This document shows, in pieces, positions 33,505-44,260 of a stretch of DNA of 64,000 bases. The notes below the pieces were generated by a model. That model did no database searches and had not been told where the DNA came from. It worked only from the letters and a program-made list of their open reading frames with translations. Source of the DNA: Macrostomum hystrix (taxonomy: Eukaryota; Platyhelminthes; Macrostomidae); NCBI GenBank assembly GCA_950097015.1, contig CATNEN010000033.1:4261501-4325500 (forward strand). The letters run 5' to 3'. The translations under genes were made by a program, and so were the position numbers. Each line of letters begins with the position of its first letter. Position 1 is the stretch's first letter.

Positions 33505-34915
33505 AGTGTGAAGCTTCTTGTTATATCTAGTGTCAGGTTTCTTGTCTTATCTAGTGTCAGGTTTCTTGTCATATCTAGTGTCAATTTTTTGTCAGATCTA
33601 GTGTCAGGTTTCTTGTCAGATCCAGTGTCAGGTTTTTTGTCATATCTAGTGTTAGGTTTCTTGTCTTATCTAGTGTCAGGTTTCTTGTTTCTCGTAGATC
33701 TAGTATCCGGTTTCTTGCCAGATCCAGTGTCAGGTTTTTTGTCATATCTAGTGTTAGGTTTCTTGTCTTATCTAGTGTCAGGTTTCTTGTTTCTCGTAGA
33801 TCTAGTATCCGGTTTCTTGCCAGATCCAGTGTCAGGTTTTTTGTCATATCTAGTGTTAGGTTTCTTGTCTTATCTAGTGTCCGGTTTCCTGTCAGATCTC
33901 GTGTCTATTTTTTTGTCAGATCTAGTGTCAGGTTTCTTGTCAGATCTAGTGTTAGGTTTCTTGTCAGATCTAGTGTCAGGTTTCTTGTCAGATCTAGTGT
34001 CAGGTTTCTTGTCAGATCTCGTGTCAGGTTTCTTTTCAGATCTAGTGTCAGGTTTCTTTTCAGATCTAGTGTCAGGTTTCTTGTCAGATCTAGTGTCAGG
34101 TTTCTTGTCAGATCCAGTGTCAGGTTTCTTTTCAGATCTAGTGTCAGGTTTCTTGTCAGATCCAGTGTCAGTTTTTTTGTCATATCTAGTGTCAGGTTTC
34201 TTGTCTTATCTAGTGTCAGGTTTCTTGTTTCTCGTAGATCTAGTATCCGGTTTCTTGCCAGATCTCGTGTCAATTTTTTGTCAGATCTAGTGTCAAGTTT
34301 CTTGTCAGATCTAGTGTCAGGTTTCTTTTCATATCTAGTGTCAGGCTTCTTGTCAGATCTCGTGTCAATTTTCTTGTCAGATCTAGTGTCAGGTTTCTTT
34401 TCAGATCTAGTGTCAGGTTTCTTGTCAGATCTCGTGTCAATTTTCTTGTCAGATCTAGTGTCAGGTTTCTTTTCGGATCTAGTGTTAGGTTTCTTGTCAT
34501 ATCTAGTGTCAGGTTTCTTGTCTTATCTAGTGTCCGGTTTCTTGTCAGATCTCGTGTCAATTTTTTTGTTAGATCTAGTGTCAGGTTTCTTGTCAGATCC
34601 AGTGTCAGGTTTCTTGTCAGATCTAGTGTTAGGTTTCTTGTCAGATCTAGTGTCAGGTTTCTTGTCATATCTAGTGTCAGGCTTCTTGTCAGATCTCGTG
34701 TCAATTTTCTTGTCAGATCTAGTGTCAGGTTTCTTTTCAGATCTAGTGTTAGGTTTCTTGTCAGATCTAGTGTTAGGTTTCTTGTCAGATCTAGTGTCAG
34801 GTTTCTTGTGAGATCTCGTGTCAGGTTTCTTTTCGGATCTAGTGTCAGGTTTCTTGTCTTATCTAGTGTCAATTTTTTTGTCAGATCTAGTGTCAGGTTT
34901 CTTGTTTCTCGTAGA
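33505..34915. repeat. 24-bp minisatellite
   Basis: About fifty-eight copies of a 24-bp unit, consensus GTGTCAGGTTTCTTGTCAGA plus TCTA. Variant blocks with an inserted TTTCTCGTAG recur three or four times. Open frames run through it on both strands because the unit is a multiple of three without stops. Confidence 0.95.
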
Positions 34916-35140
34916 TCTAGTGTCGGGTCTATTATCATCAGCCGTCTTTCAAGTGTCAGATCTAGTGTCCGGTCTATTATCATCAGCCGTCTTTCAAGTG
35001 TCAGATCTAGTGTCCGGTCTATTATCATCAGACGTCTTTCAAGTGTCAGATCTAGTGTCGGGTCTAGTATCATCAGACGTCTTTCAAGTGTCCGATCTAG
35101 TGTCGGGTCTAGTATCATCAGACGTCTTTCAAGTGTCTTG
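34916..35140. repeat. 45-bp tandem repeat derived from the 24-bp array
   Basis: Five copies of a 45-bp unit: GTGTCCGGTCTATTATCATC, AGCCGTCTTTCAA, then GTGTCAGATCTA. The last twelve bases are the end of the neighbouring 24-bp unit, so this looks like a new unit born from the older array. Confidence 0.9.
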
Positions 35141-35555
35141 ACCAAGTTGAAGTCAAATGTATTACTGAATCACATACTATCCAGCTCATGCATAGATTGT
35201 GCGCATAATTCTGCATTACTCATGCTGACTTTAAGCTGCCAGGTCCGGCGTGTGAGTTAGGAGCAGTGTTGCAGTATAGCAGTTGTTTTATTCAAATGAA
35301 TTTGCCTGATAATTGTGCCCGACCAGACCGTCTCAAAGGCTAAAAAAATACATTCTCGCACTTTCTAGACCCATTTCCCGCGGCCGAATTTCAATTCAGC
35401 CTATACAAAAATGAATTGCAACTGCGCAGTTTGGTAACTTTTTATGCCATTTTTATCAGCACCGATACTCACACCTGGCAATTTGCGTGAGCCATTTAGG
35501 CCTGCGAGAATCGCAGAAGAATTTCTAGCTTTCAGATTCAACTTCGCACTTGTGA
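35141..35555. other. spacer without recognised features
   Basis: Short non-coding spacer between two tandem arrays. No element was recognised. Confidence 0.4.
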
Positions 35556-35564
35556 GGTGACATC

Positions 35565-36330
35565 ACAGTGGCATGCAGGGACATTACAGAGGCATGCAGG
35601 GACATCACAGTGGCATGCAGGGACATTACAGAGGCATGCAGGGACATCACAGAGGCATGCAGGGACATTACAGATGCATGCAGGGACATTACAGAGGCAT
35701 GCAGGGACATTACAGAGGCATGCAGGGACATCACAGTGGCATGCAGGGACATTACAGAGGCATGCAGGGACATTACAGTGGCATGCAGAGACATTACAGA
35801 GGCATGCAGAGACATTACAGAGGCATGCAGGGACATCACAGTGGCATCCAGGGACATAACAGTGGCATGCAGAGACATTACAGAGGCATGCAGGGACATC
35901 ACAGTGGCATGCAGGGACATTACAGAGGCATGCAGGGACATCACAGTGGCATGCAGGGACATTACAGAGGCATGCAGAGACATTACAGAGGCATGCAGGG
36001 ACATTACAGAGGCATGCAGGGACATCACAGTGGCATGCAAGGACATTACAGAGGCATTCAGGGACATCACAGTGGCATGCAGGGACATTACAGAGGCATG
36101 CAGGGACATCACAGTGGCATGCAGGGACATTACAGAGGCATGCAGGGACATTACAGAGGCATGCAGGGACATTACAGATGCACGCAGGGACATTACAGAG
36201 GCATGCAGGGACATTACAGAGGCATGCAGGGACATTACAGAGGCATGCAGGGACATTACATATGCATGCAGGGACATTACAGAGGCATGCAGGGACATTA
36301 CAGAGGCATGCAGGGACATCACAGAGGCTT
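35565..36330. repeat. 21-bp minisatellite
   Basis: About thirty-six copies of a 21-bp unit, GCATGCAGGGACATTACAGA plus G, with alternation between ATTACAGAG and ATCACAGTG. Several frames on both strands are open throughout, only because the unit length is a multiple of three. Confidence 0.96.
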
Positions 36331-37075
36331 CACAGTAGACTTCACAAGGGCAATTCTCGCTGTTTATGTAGGTGGAATCAGCCCAGACACAGATGAGCAT
36401 TCTGAAAACCCTTGCATTGAAATTCTAATCGCAGAATTACAGCACTAAAATCGATTTCCCTCTCACCGAGTCTTCTCGGATTTTCAAGAGAGAACTGGCG
36501 CACACTTGATGCTGTTGCTGCCCGCGATTTGCGCAGATGCAGATTGAGTTAGGCTGGACTGCTCGCTCAGTGCGGCAATGTTTTCATATAAATTCTTCGT
36601 CGGCTGTTCTCCTGTTCTCTCGGCGCGCGAACCTTCTCGGTTTCTCTTTTTTTGCCCGGCCTTCGTGGCGACGACAATTCACGACTCGGGTAGGTGAAGC
36701 CTGGCTGCTAAAAGTTCAGTTGCTATACTGAGCACGTTGGCAACAAATCGACAAAACCTGCTAGCTTTTTAGCCACCTGAGTAGGCTGACCTCGGAATGC
36801 TTCTTAATGAACTGTGCCATGTGCAATAAGCTGGCTCTCATTCAACTGAGATCAACACACTCAGGTGGTCAGCAGCAGATAAGCCTCATTTATATGATTA
36901 TTACGTAAAATCGTAAATTAACTCAGACAGTCACCCCGCATGTAGCTCATACACTCAAACAGCATCTTATCGATTCATCCAGGTGCTCGTTCATGACTTC
37001 ATTTCGACCTTAACAATTCATCTAGAACTCATTCGGCTGCTTTAGAATCCCGCTAAGTTATTGTTAATCTCATAG
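36331..37075. other. spacer with a GC-richer patch
   Basis: The stretch 36470-36720 is richer in GC, contains TATAAA at 36587-36592 and a possible donor GGTAGGTGAAG near 36690. It could be a promoter with an untranslated exon, but no gene was found to follow it. Confidence 0.3.
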
Positions 37076-37077
37076 AC

Positions 37078-37378
37078 TCATCTGGAATCTCACCAACTCA
37101 TCTAGAATCTCACCAACTCATCTAGAATCTCAATGACTCATCTAGAATCTCAATGACTCATCTAGAATCTCATGAACTCATCTAGAATCTCAATGACTCA
37201 TCTAGAATCTCATGAACTCATCTAGAATCTCAATGACTCATCTAGAATCTCATGAACTCATCTAGAATCTCATGAACTCATCTAGAATCTCAATGACTCA
37301 TCTAGAATCTCATGAACTTATCTAGAATCTCGTGAACTCATCTAGAATCTCATGAACTTATCTAGAATCTCATGAACT
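37078..37378. repeat. 20-bp minisatellite, left part
   Basis: Fifteen copies of TCATCTAGAATCTCAATGAC or the variant ending ATGAAC. The array continues beyond an inserted LINE at 38309. Confidence 0.95.
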
Positions 37379-37384
37379 CATCTA

Positions 37385-38308
37385 TTATTATTATTATTAT
37401 TAAAACGCGCACGCCATCTATGGGTGCTGATTTTTTTTTTTATATTTTTTTTAACAACACATTTAAATGAACAGCGAAAAGCAACATAAAAAGCGAAGTT
37501 TAGTAGGAATCAAATATCGAGCTGGGAAGGGAAAGCAAAGGTATTAAAAATAAGAGCAGTAAAAACACAAGGGACGGCAGGGATAAAACAAAATATGAAA
37601 TATCTATTGTTGAATGCTAGTAAGATCTCGTAGTCTCAGGGCAGCTGTTCCCTTATTTTAGATATTTCTATGATGTATTTTGCTAAAGCTTCAGCGGTTT
37701 CCCTATCGTCTTGAGCCATTATGTAGTTAGATTTTTCTTCTGCTGTTAAGGATATGAAATTGGGGGTTTTCCCAGAAACTTCCGTCTCAAATTTCGAACG
37801 TGCTGCGCTATATTTATTCCAAGTGCACTTAAAAAGGAAGTGGACCTCGTTTTCAACTTCTGTTTTGCACTTACTACATAATCTATTAACATACGGAATT
37901 TTCGGTCTCGCAGTTCGCAATGTTTCGCAAGCTAGCTTATGGTTTCCTAGTCTAAACGAGGCTATGGTACGTCTCCACTCCGGGTTGTATATTTGTTGTA
38001 AATATTTTTCGGCTGAATAATATTGCTTGAAGGAGTAATAGAAGTGACTTAGCTTGCTTGAGTTCTGTGTCCTTTGTCTCCAATGGGTATCGAACTGAGA
38101 AACGAAATTTTTCCTGTGGTTTCCAATTGCTTTTGCAGGACTAATGCCTCTGCAGTTCAGCATAACGTCATTGTTGGTCTTTGCTTTGATTCCAACATCA
38201 CTGTATGTTTGGTCCGCCAATAACTTGGAAATTATGGAGTCCGGCCGGCTTGTTATGGAGGCCCAGTACGAAATGCTTCTTTTCTGGATGTTGTATAATA
38301 ATCTAGAA
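37385..38308 (-). mobile_element. 5'-truncated non-LTR retrotransposon inserted in the minisatellite
   Basis: The element sits between two halves of the 20-bp array. CATCT stands on both sides (37379-37383 and 38309-38313), as expected of a short target duplication. Its 3' end, on the minus strand, is a TAA/ATT repeat tail at 37385-37401. It has a 3' UTR and the intact C-terminal end of the reverse-transcriptase ORF. Confidence 0.85.
37636..38306 (-). pseudogene. C-terminal part of a LINE ORF2
   Basis: The frame is open from the truncation point near 38306 to the stop at 37636. It reads YYSAEKYLQQIYNPEWRRTI, then RLCSKCKTEVENEVHFLFKC, the cysteine/histidine (CCHC-like) module at the C-terminus of many CR1/Jockey-like LINE proteins, where incoming RNA is bound. 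No stop or frameshift is seen, so the insertion is fairly young. The catalytic domains are missing by truncation. Confidence 0.8.
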
Positions 38309-39245
38309 CATCTAGAATCTCATGAACTCATCTAGAATCCCAATGACTCATCTAGAATCTCATGAACTCATCTAGAATCTCAATGACTCATCTAGAATCT
38401 CATGAACTCATCTAGAATCCCAATGACTCATCTAGAATCTCAATGACCTCATCTAGAATCTCACCAACTCAACTATAATCTCACTGACTTATCTAGAATC
38501 TCACAAACTCATCTAGAATCTCATGAACTCATCTAGAATCTCAATGACTCATCTAGAATCTCATGAACTCATCTAGAATCTCATGAACTCATCTAGAATC
38601 TCACTGACTTATCTAGAATCTCACAAACTCATCTAGAATCTCACAAACTAATCTAGAATCTCAATGACTCATCTAGAATCTCATGAACTCATCTAGAATC
38701 TCACTGACTTATCTAGAATCTCACAAACTCATCTAGAATCTCACTGACTTATCTAGAATCTCACAAACTCATCTAGAATCTCACAAACTCATCTAGAATC
38801 TCAATTACTCATCTAGAATCTCATGAACTCATCTAGAATCTCATGAACTCATCTAGAATCTCATGAACTCATCTAGAATCTCACTGACTTATCTAGAATC
38901 TCACAAACTCATCTAGAATCTCATGAACTCATCTAGAATCTCATGAACTCATCTAGAATCTCAATGACTCATCTAGAATCTCAATGACTCATCTAGAATC
39001 TCATGAACTCATCTAGAATTCCAATGACTCATCTAGAATCTCAATGACTCATCTAGAATCTCATGAACTCATCTAGAATCTCATGAACTCATCTAGAATC
39101 TCACTGACTTATCTAGAATCTCACAAACTCATCTGGAATCTCACTAACTCATCTAGAATCTCACTGACTTATCTAGAATCTCACAAACTCATCTAGAATC
39201 TCACAAACTCATCTACAATCTCACTAACTCATCTAGAACCTAATC
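38309..39245. repeat. 20-bp minisatellite, right part
   Basis: About forty-six further copies of the 20-bp unit CTCATCTAGAATCTCATGAA, with variants CACTGACTTAT and CACAAACTCAT in alternating blocks. It decays into unique DNA at about 39245. Confidence 0.95.
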
Positions 39246-40500
39246 AACTCATTTAGCACCTGATTCGAGTATACTCAATCTGGGCTTGAGAATATCAACT
39301 GTTTTGTTGATAACAGCATTATCAGCACTCGACTGCTTACTTAAATTATACTCGTACAAAAATAAACGTGAGAAATCTACTCGTAGCTCAAAGCCTTTGA
39401 CATAAATCAGCTCTAAAATAAGACTATTGTTTGGCTCTTTAGATGAGAATTATATTTTTTTCTGCTGTCTTCTTTCTTATGATTTCTAATGGCTTCGAAA
39501 TAAAAAGCAAAGTGCAAAGAGCGAAGTCATACTACTCAGGTAGGTATAACATAAGGTATAAGGTGTAAGGTATAAGGTATAACAAGTTGTAGTTTTCTTC
39601 TTTCTGTGTTACGAGTAGTTTACGCACTCCATCTGTTACTTGTACATTCTAGTATCTTTAAATCGACTTGGATAGATTTGGAATTCGGAAATATGATATA
39701 TTTCAACTTTTGTCTACGTCGCAGCATGTTAAATAAGAATCGCAGGTAATTTACTCGTACTAATTCAATAATTAAGTAGAATTTCGCTGAAACTATCCGT
39801 ATTGAAAGGAACTGCAATGCACTCGTGTGCTTTTGAGTTCAAGATACCAACGCATGCACTACATGTAGCTAGCCAAATTATTTTATAGCCACTAATCCAC
39901 ATTCAATTAATCTATACGCTCTGAGATTGCAAATAGCGATTGATATCCGATTGCTAGCAATTACTCGTAGCAAAACGATTAGACAGTCGATTATACTTTT
40001 AAATTATTTTACTTAAATATCATGTAAAATTTGAACACTTTTGCCCACATGGAAAAATTGGATGCCCTGAACGGAATTCTCAAATCTTCTGAACTGTTTT
40101 TTTATTTAAATGTAAGGGATTTTTTGTACTAAATTCAATAGCACTCAATATTGCTGCTGTCCTAGGCTCCAGGCACTCGCATTGCTTTGCATAGTACTAA
40201 AAATACTCGGACTGCTGCGTGTACTTTTGCGCGTACGTGTACTGCGTATGCGCACAGCCGACACGTGGAAATGCCGCGGGTTTACCGCGGATTTGCTGCG
40301 GAAATTTTCAGATGGTGTGCACGGAAAGTCCGCGGTAATTCCATGGACTACCCGTATAAATGCCGCGGAATTTCCTTTAGATCCCTCAATTCGAATTCAA
40401 ACAAAAAAGCCTTGTGCCCATAAAAAAGGTATCCAAACGAGGTCAGAGCTGAAGAATATTGGGCTGCACTTAATATTAGGTTATTTTATTTGTTTTAAAT
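39246..40500. other. AT-rich region upstream of the TRAF-like gene
   Basis: Non-coding. Between 40264 and 40375 there are four CCGCGG sites and related imperfect palindromes such as TGCCGCGG and ATTTGCTGCGGAAATTTT, 125-240 bases before the start codon, possibly regulatory. A short AAGGTATAA tandem lies at about 39541-39583. Confidence 0.4.
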
Positions 40501-42315
40501 ATGAATCTAAAACTGCAGGAAGTATCATCGAAGGCAGCAACCACCGAAGCCACCGAAGAGCCACCAAGGCATTTACGTTGTAAACGTTGCAACCATCTGG
40601 CAGTGAACTGCTATCAAACCAGGCACGGCTGTCGAATATGTTCAAGATGCGTCCTTGAGTGGCAGCGAGACCACTATATGTCTGCTAAATGCCCTTGCGG
40701 ACAGGAAAACTGCGCAAAACTAAGCGACGATTATTTTCTTAATAATGCACCATGCCTTCCGGACACGGGCACACGTAGAGAAGTCAACGATACTGAGGTC
40801 TGGTGTCCGAACAGGGGCTGCGGCTGTAATTACAAGTGTACCTTGAGACACATCGATGATCACTTAGCAACGAACTGTGAGTATGAAATGAGCATTTGCG
40901 ATCTCTGTCAATGTGAAGTTCCACAGCACCAGCTCAGAAGCGGCCACAAGGATCTGCGATCGGAGACCTGCTGCGACAAATTTAGAGCCCTTTGTCCGCT
41001 CTGCGGTGATCCTAAAGTACTAGACCGTCCGGCTTTTGTGGCTCATCTGGAGTCGCCGTGTCCCGGGCTACCTGAGGCCTGCACGTACTCGGCTGCTGGC
41101 TGCTCGTGGACCGGGTGCAAACAGGAGCTATCTCAACACTGTAGAGACAGCAGCGACCTGCACCTGCAGCTCTCAAATAGCTTCCATCGGAAAGAAATGG
41201 AGACCCTGAATGGAAAATTTGAAGCGTTAAATAGATTCGTTGAGGAGAAGCTGAGTCATCATGACAAACAAAAACTCGAAGCTTCCCCACCGACTGAACG
41301 GGGAAGTCGCAGTGGGGCCACGATCACAAGCTCCGCAGCGCGTCCTCGGGAAAGCGTGACCAATCAAGTCATCTTGGACTCGGCAACCTTAGAAGATGCA
41401 GACGCCTACCGAATTACCAACCCGGATGATGAAAACGCGTCAGCATACGATGTCGGGCCAAGCGAATTCCAAACAAATAGAGGCTCCGATGCGCTAACTC
41501 AGGCCGCGCAGCAGTATGCCACTGGCGTCGATTGTGAGAAAATTCTAATGGAGATTTTCATCACAGATCCGAAGCACTTTGACCGCATTTTATTTGAAAC
41601 TCTGAAAAATGGCCATATCGCTCGGGCGGAAGGCTTGGTCGAACTGGCTGCTAAACAGAACCCAGAGGCACTTCAGTACCGCTGTCCAGAGCACGAGCCA
41701 CTTCTCATTCTGTGCGTGTCTCTTGGGGACAGAAGCGCTGCCGCTCGGCTGGCTGTCAAAGTTTTGCAATGTGACCCGATGCAGCTAGTACATTGCAACG
41801 GGCAGGGACAGAACGTATTGCACCATTGCGCGCTGAATCATATCGACGAATCCGTACTAAAAGCGATTCGAAGGTTTGTGCAAATCCAGCTGCAATCAGG
41901 GAGGATCAGTGCTGACTTGCTCTTGAAAGCAACGAGTCAAAAAGACTGCATCGGATTTACTGCAGAGAAGCTCGCTAATGCAAACAACAAGAGCGAGATT
42001 TCAAGACAGCTAGTCTTACTTCACAATTCTGCCCTGGCACCAGGGCTACCTTTCGATGAACAGTGTCAGGGCGGTGCTGGAGTGCCGTTTTCTGCATCTC
42101 CCGTGCAGCAGGTTTTAATCTCCCCGGACTCGGACAGCGCCCGATATACCACTCAAGGTTGGCAGAGCATGCCCAATTTTCCCGTCACCTTGACTAAAAC
42201 CGACGAAAGTCTGGGTCGAGATCAAATTTCTCGTTCTACACCAGAAGAAACGTCACCTAGGACAGAGAAGGCGTTAGGCTTTCTTCATTTACTTTTCAAG
42301 AAGCGAAAACAGTAG
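40501..42315 (+). CDS. RING/TRAF-type zinc-finger protein with an ankyrin-like C-terminus
   Basis: An intronless 604-residue frame. Residues 27-71 form a RING-like module: C27, C30, H42, C44, C47, C50, C64 and C66. In classical TRAF RINGs the TxCGHRxC segment gives Cys then His; here TRHGCRIC gives His then Cys, a swap of ligands. Residues about 100-220 carry TRAF-type zinc fingers (CPNRGCGCNYKC, then HLATNCEYEMSICDLCQC and LCPLCGDP). A short coiled coil follows (HRKEMETLNGKFEALNRFVE). No MATH/TRAF-C receptor-binding domain is present. Instead residues about 350-510 look like degenerate ankyrin-type helical pairs (HFDRILFETLKNGHIARAEG, then GQGQNVLHHCALNHIDESVL). By family logic it could be an E3 ligase or scaffold in innate signalling; that is inference. 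A broken paralogue lies at 44830-45540. Confidence 0.72.
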   Translation: MNLKLQEVSSKAATTEATEEPPRHLRCKRCNHLAVNCYQTRHGCRICSRCVLEWQRDHYMSAKCPCGQENCAKLSDDYFLNNAPCLPDTGTRREVNDTEVWCPNRGCGCNYKCTLRHIDDHLATNCEYEMSICDLCQCEVPQHQLRSGHKDLRSETCCDKFRALCPLCGDPKVLDRPAFVAHLESPCPGLPEACTYSAAGCSWTGCKQELSQHCRDSSDLHLQLSNSFHRKEMETLNGKFEALNRFVEEKLSHHDKQKLEASPPTERGSRSGATITSSAARPRESVTNQVILDSATLEDADAYRITNPDDENASAYDVGPSEFQTNRGSDALTQAAQQYATGVDCEKILMEIFITDPKHFDRILFETLKNGHIARAEGLVELAAKQNPEALQYRCPEHEPLLILCVSLGDRSAAARLAVKVLQCDPMQLVHCNGQGQNVLHHCALNHIDESVLKAIRRFVQIQLQSGRISADLLLKATSQKDCIGFTAEKLANANNKSEISRQLVLLHNSALAPGLPFDEQCQGGAGVPFSASPVQQVLISPDSDSARYTTQGWQSMPNFPVTLTKTDESLGRDQISRSTPEETSPRTEKALGFLHLLFKKRKQ

Positions 42316-43014
42316 ACAAAAACCGTTTACTAATATGATATCGTGTAATCAAGGTGGGGAAACGATCTTTTTTACAATCTTTAGAACCCAAAAGGTGCGC
42401 GTTTATTTGATTGCTAGAAACTTTGTTAAGGCGTTAGCGATAAACAAATGTTTGTTTACTCTGTGCGAATATGCAAATGAGAAAATTCACAGAAGTTCAA
42501 CTGCAAGCCTGTAGCTTCCGCAAATCATGTCTATCTTATTAAAAACTTCCAAGGTTTTTTGTTTGTTAAGTCATCTTTTCTACGAGCGTATTAATTATTA
42601 TTATTAGTGCAAGTGCGGGTACAAATATATACAAATACAAATACATACGCCTATGAAGGCTGTCTAGATAAAATACATAAACGCAGAGCTTTTTTCTGAA
42701 AACTTGTAAACTTATTTTGCTATATGCATACTTTTTCGGATCCATTCGATCCCCTATCCCAGACGGGGATAATAAGGGGTAAAAATCGGCGCTTGGTTTG
42801 GCGAAAGGAGTTGGGTTGAGGGCGAAGCAGTTTTGAAGCCCTCTTCTGAGCCAGTAGCAGATTGTAAATGAATCGATTTAAGGACAGGCTGCAGCAGGTG
42901 ACTTGAAAAATAGACAGAAATTATTTGAAAGGGTGCCTGAGAGTAGCTTGTCTTGCATATAAAGCTAATATCGCCTATATGGATAAAAAAGCTTTACCAA
43001 AATTGCACTTCTGG
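42316..43014. other. 3' flank of the TRAF-like gene
   Basis: AT-rich non-coding DNA, with nothing recognised apart from short TTA runs at about 42595. Confidence 0.4.
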
Positions 43015-43230
43015 TAATAGACAAGAGTGAAAACACAGTCACAGACTTCAAACGTATTTACATCTGCTCTAGCTTTCATCGTCAGGCAGTGTACGCTCTG
43101 TGTATTGGTGGGTCGCTCATGGGTGTACATTGCACTACAAGACAAGACAGACAAGGGTACTGGATTCTCTCCTCGACTGCGCCTCTTATCAATGGTAACT
43201 CGACGCAGATCCGAACTTGGTGTCGGAACT
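43015..43230 (-). mobile_element. degenerate SINE fragment, copy 4
   Basis: Shares TCATCGTCAGGCAGTGTAC and flanking blocks with the SINE at 49778-50090, in the same minus orientation, but lacks recognisable ends. Short frames across it are artefacts. Confidence 0.6.
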
Positions 43231-43732
43231 GACATATGTGCCGGGTACAGTAGGTTTTCTCCGGTTTCAAGCCTGCATGGCTTAGAATTGCTTAGCTTAG
43301 AAAACCCGATTTAATTTATTATTTCCAAAGAGATCAGGAAAAAAGGGTACCTGCCTCTCACAAAAGCTGTCTCCATAGTCTCCATTGTTTCCAATAAAAA
43401 TTTTCGCAGCCTATTCCAGTCTAGCAAAAAAATCTGTCTCCATATTCCAGCCCAGCCCAGCCCAAAAAGTGAACCTGAAAAAAGTGTGCAAAGACAATCA
43501 AATTAGTGACAAAAGCCCAATCCCAAACTCAAGATCCCAAAACTTAGGGTGCTCATCCTCCGAAAAAAATATTTTTCTCCATAAAAATGTTTCAAATCGT
43601 CTGTCCAGGATCTTCTTACAAAGCACACGAGCCTATTTACAAGAGTAAGTACCAATGCAAACTAGAATGCAGCGAGTGCAATAAATTTATTTTGTAAGCA
43701 CTTAACCCGATGTTATTTTAGTATTAAGTTAA

Positions 43733-44182
43733 TTCCATGTTCAACAAGCACAAAATCTTGTTCTTGATAATCCTGATGAACGTTTTAGGAGCCAATCGAT
43801 CGCACCAGAGTTAATAAGCACTCATCTGCATCGAGAGCTGGTCAAAGCTGGTTTTGTTCAATCGCGATCACTGGTGCAGAGCGCTTTTGCTCGAATTATG
43901 GAGATTTGCCTCGCCGATTTGCCTACTTTGGCTCGTTACTTTGTCGTTGGCAGCATGGCCGATGGCTGGGGAAACAGCCTTGTAAGCCTCTCTGGCGTTA
44001 CGGACTCTGATTCTGATATTGACGCCATGCAGCTTTTTAACAGCAACTTCGTGTACCATATCCGTGGTTGCTGCACATGCGACTGCTCCGATTCAGCAAG
44101 GCAAGATTATCGAGATGGCCACCTTATCTGCCCTGGAGCATGTATTAAAAAATTTTGTACTCGAAAAATTATAAATTATTGA
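43733..44182 (+). pseudogene. fragment of a cGAS/Mab-21-like nucleotidyltransferase
   Basis: The frame is open from 43733 and contains SIAPELISTHLHRELVKAGF, then ARYFVVGSMADGWGN, a spacer, and DSDSDIDAM. The GS-x-A-(E/D)-G motif followed by a D-x-D pair and a methionine is the active-site pattern of Mab-21/cGAS-like nucleotidyltransferases. The following residues do not resemble the rest of the fold and the frame stops at 44180. No ATG opens the frame, so it is an exon or a decayed fragment. Family members make cyclic dinucleotide-type signals on sensing nucleic acid, or have lost activity. It lies between two TRAF-like genes. Confidence 0.55.
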
Positions 44183-44260
44183 TTAAAAAATATTGAATAA
44201 AGTTCACCCAAAATCTCATATTTATTCGCTGTTCTATTTGCTATATTCGTTTTAATAAAC

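Noticed and set aside
33508-35260. Long open frames on both strands over the 24-bp and 45-bp arrays
   Set aside because: Unit length is a multiple of three without stops, so open frames are automatic; no domains were seen.
35525-36448. Frames of 256-291 codons on both strands over the 21-bp array
   Set aside because: Pure repeat translation, open in several frames at once.
36537-36731. Short frame in the GC-rich patch near a TATAAA
   Set aside because: No recognisable protein features; at most an untranslated exon.
37078-39245. CRISPR-like array (regular short repeats)
   Set aside because: Units are directly adjacent with no unique spacers, and the host is an animal; these are minisatellites.
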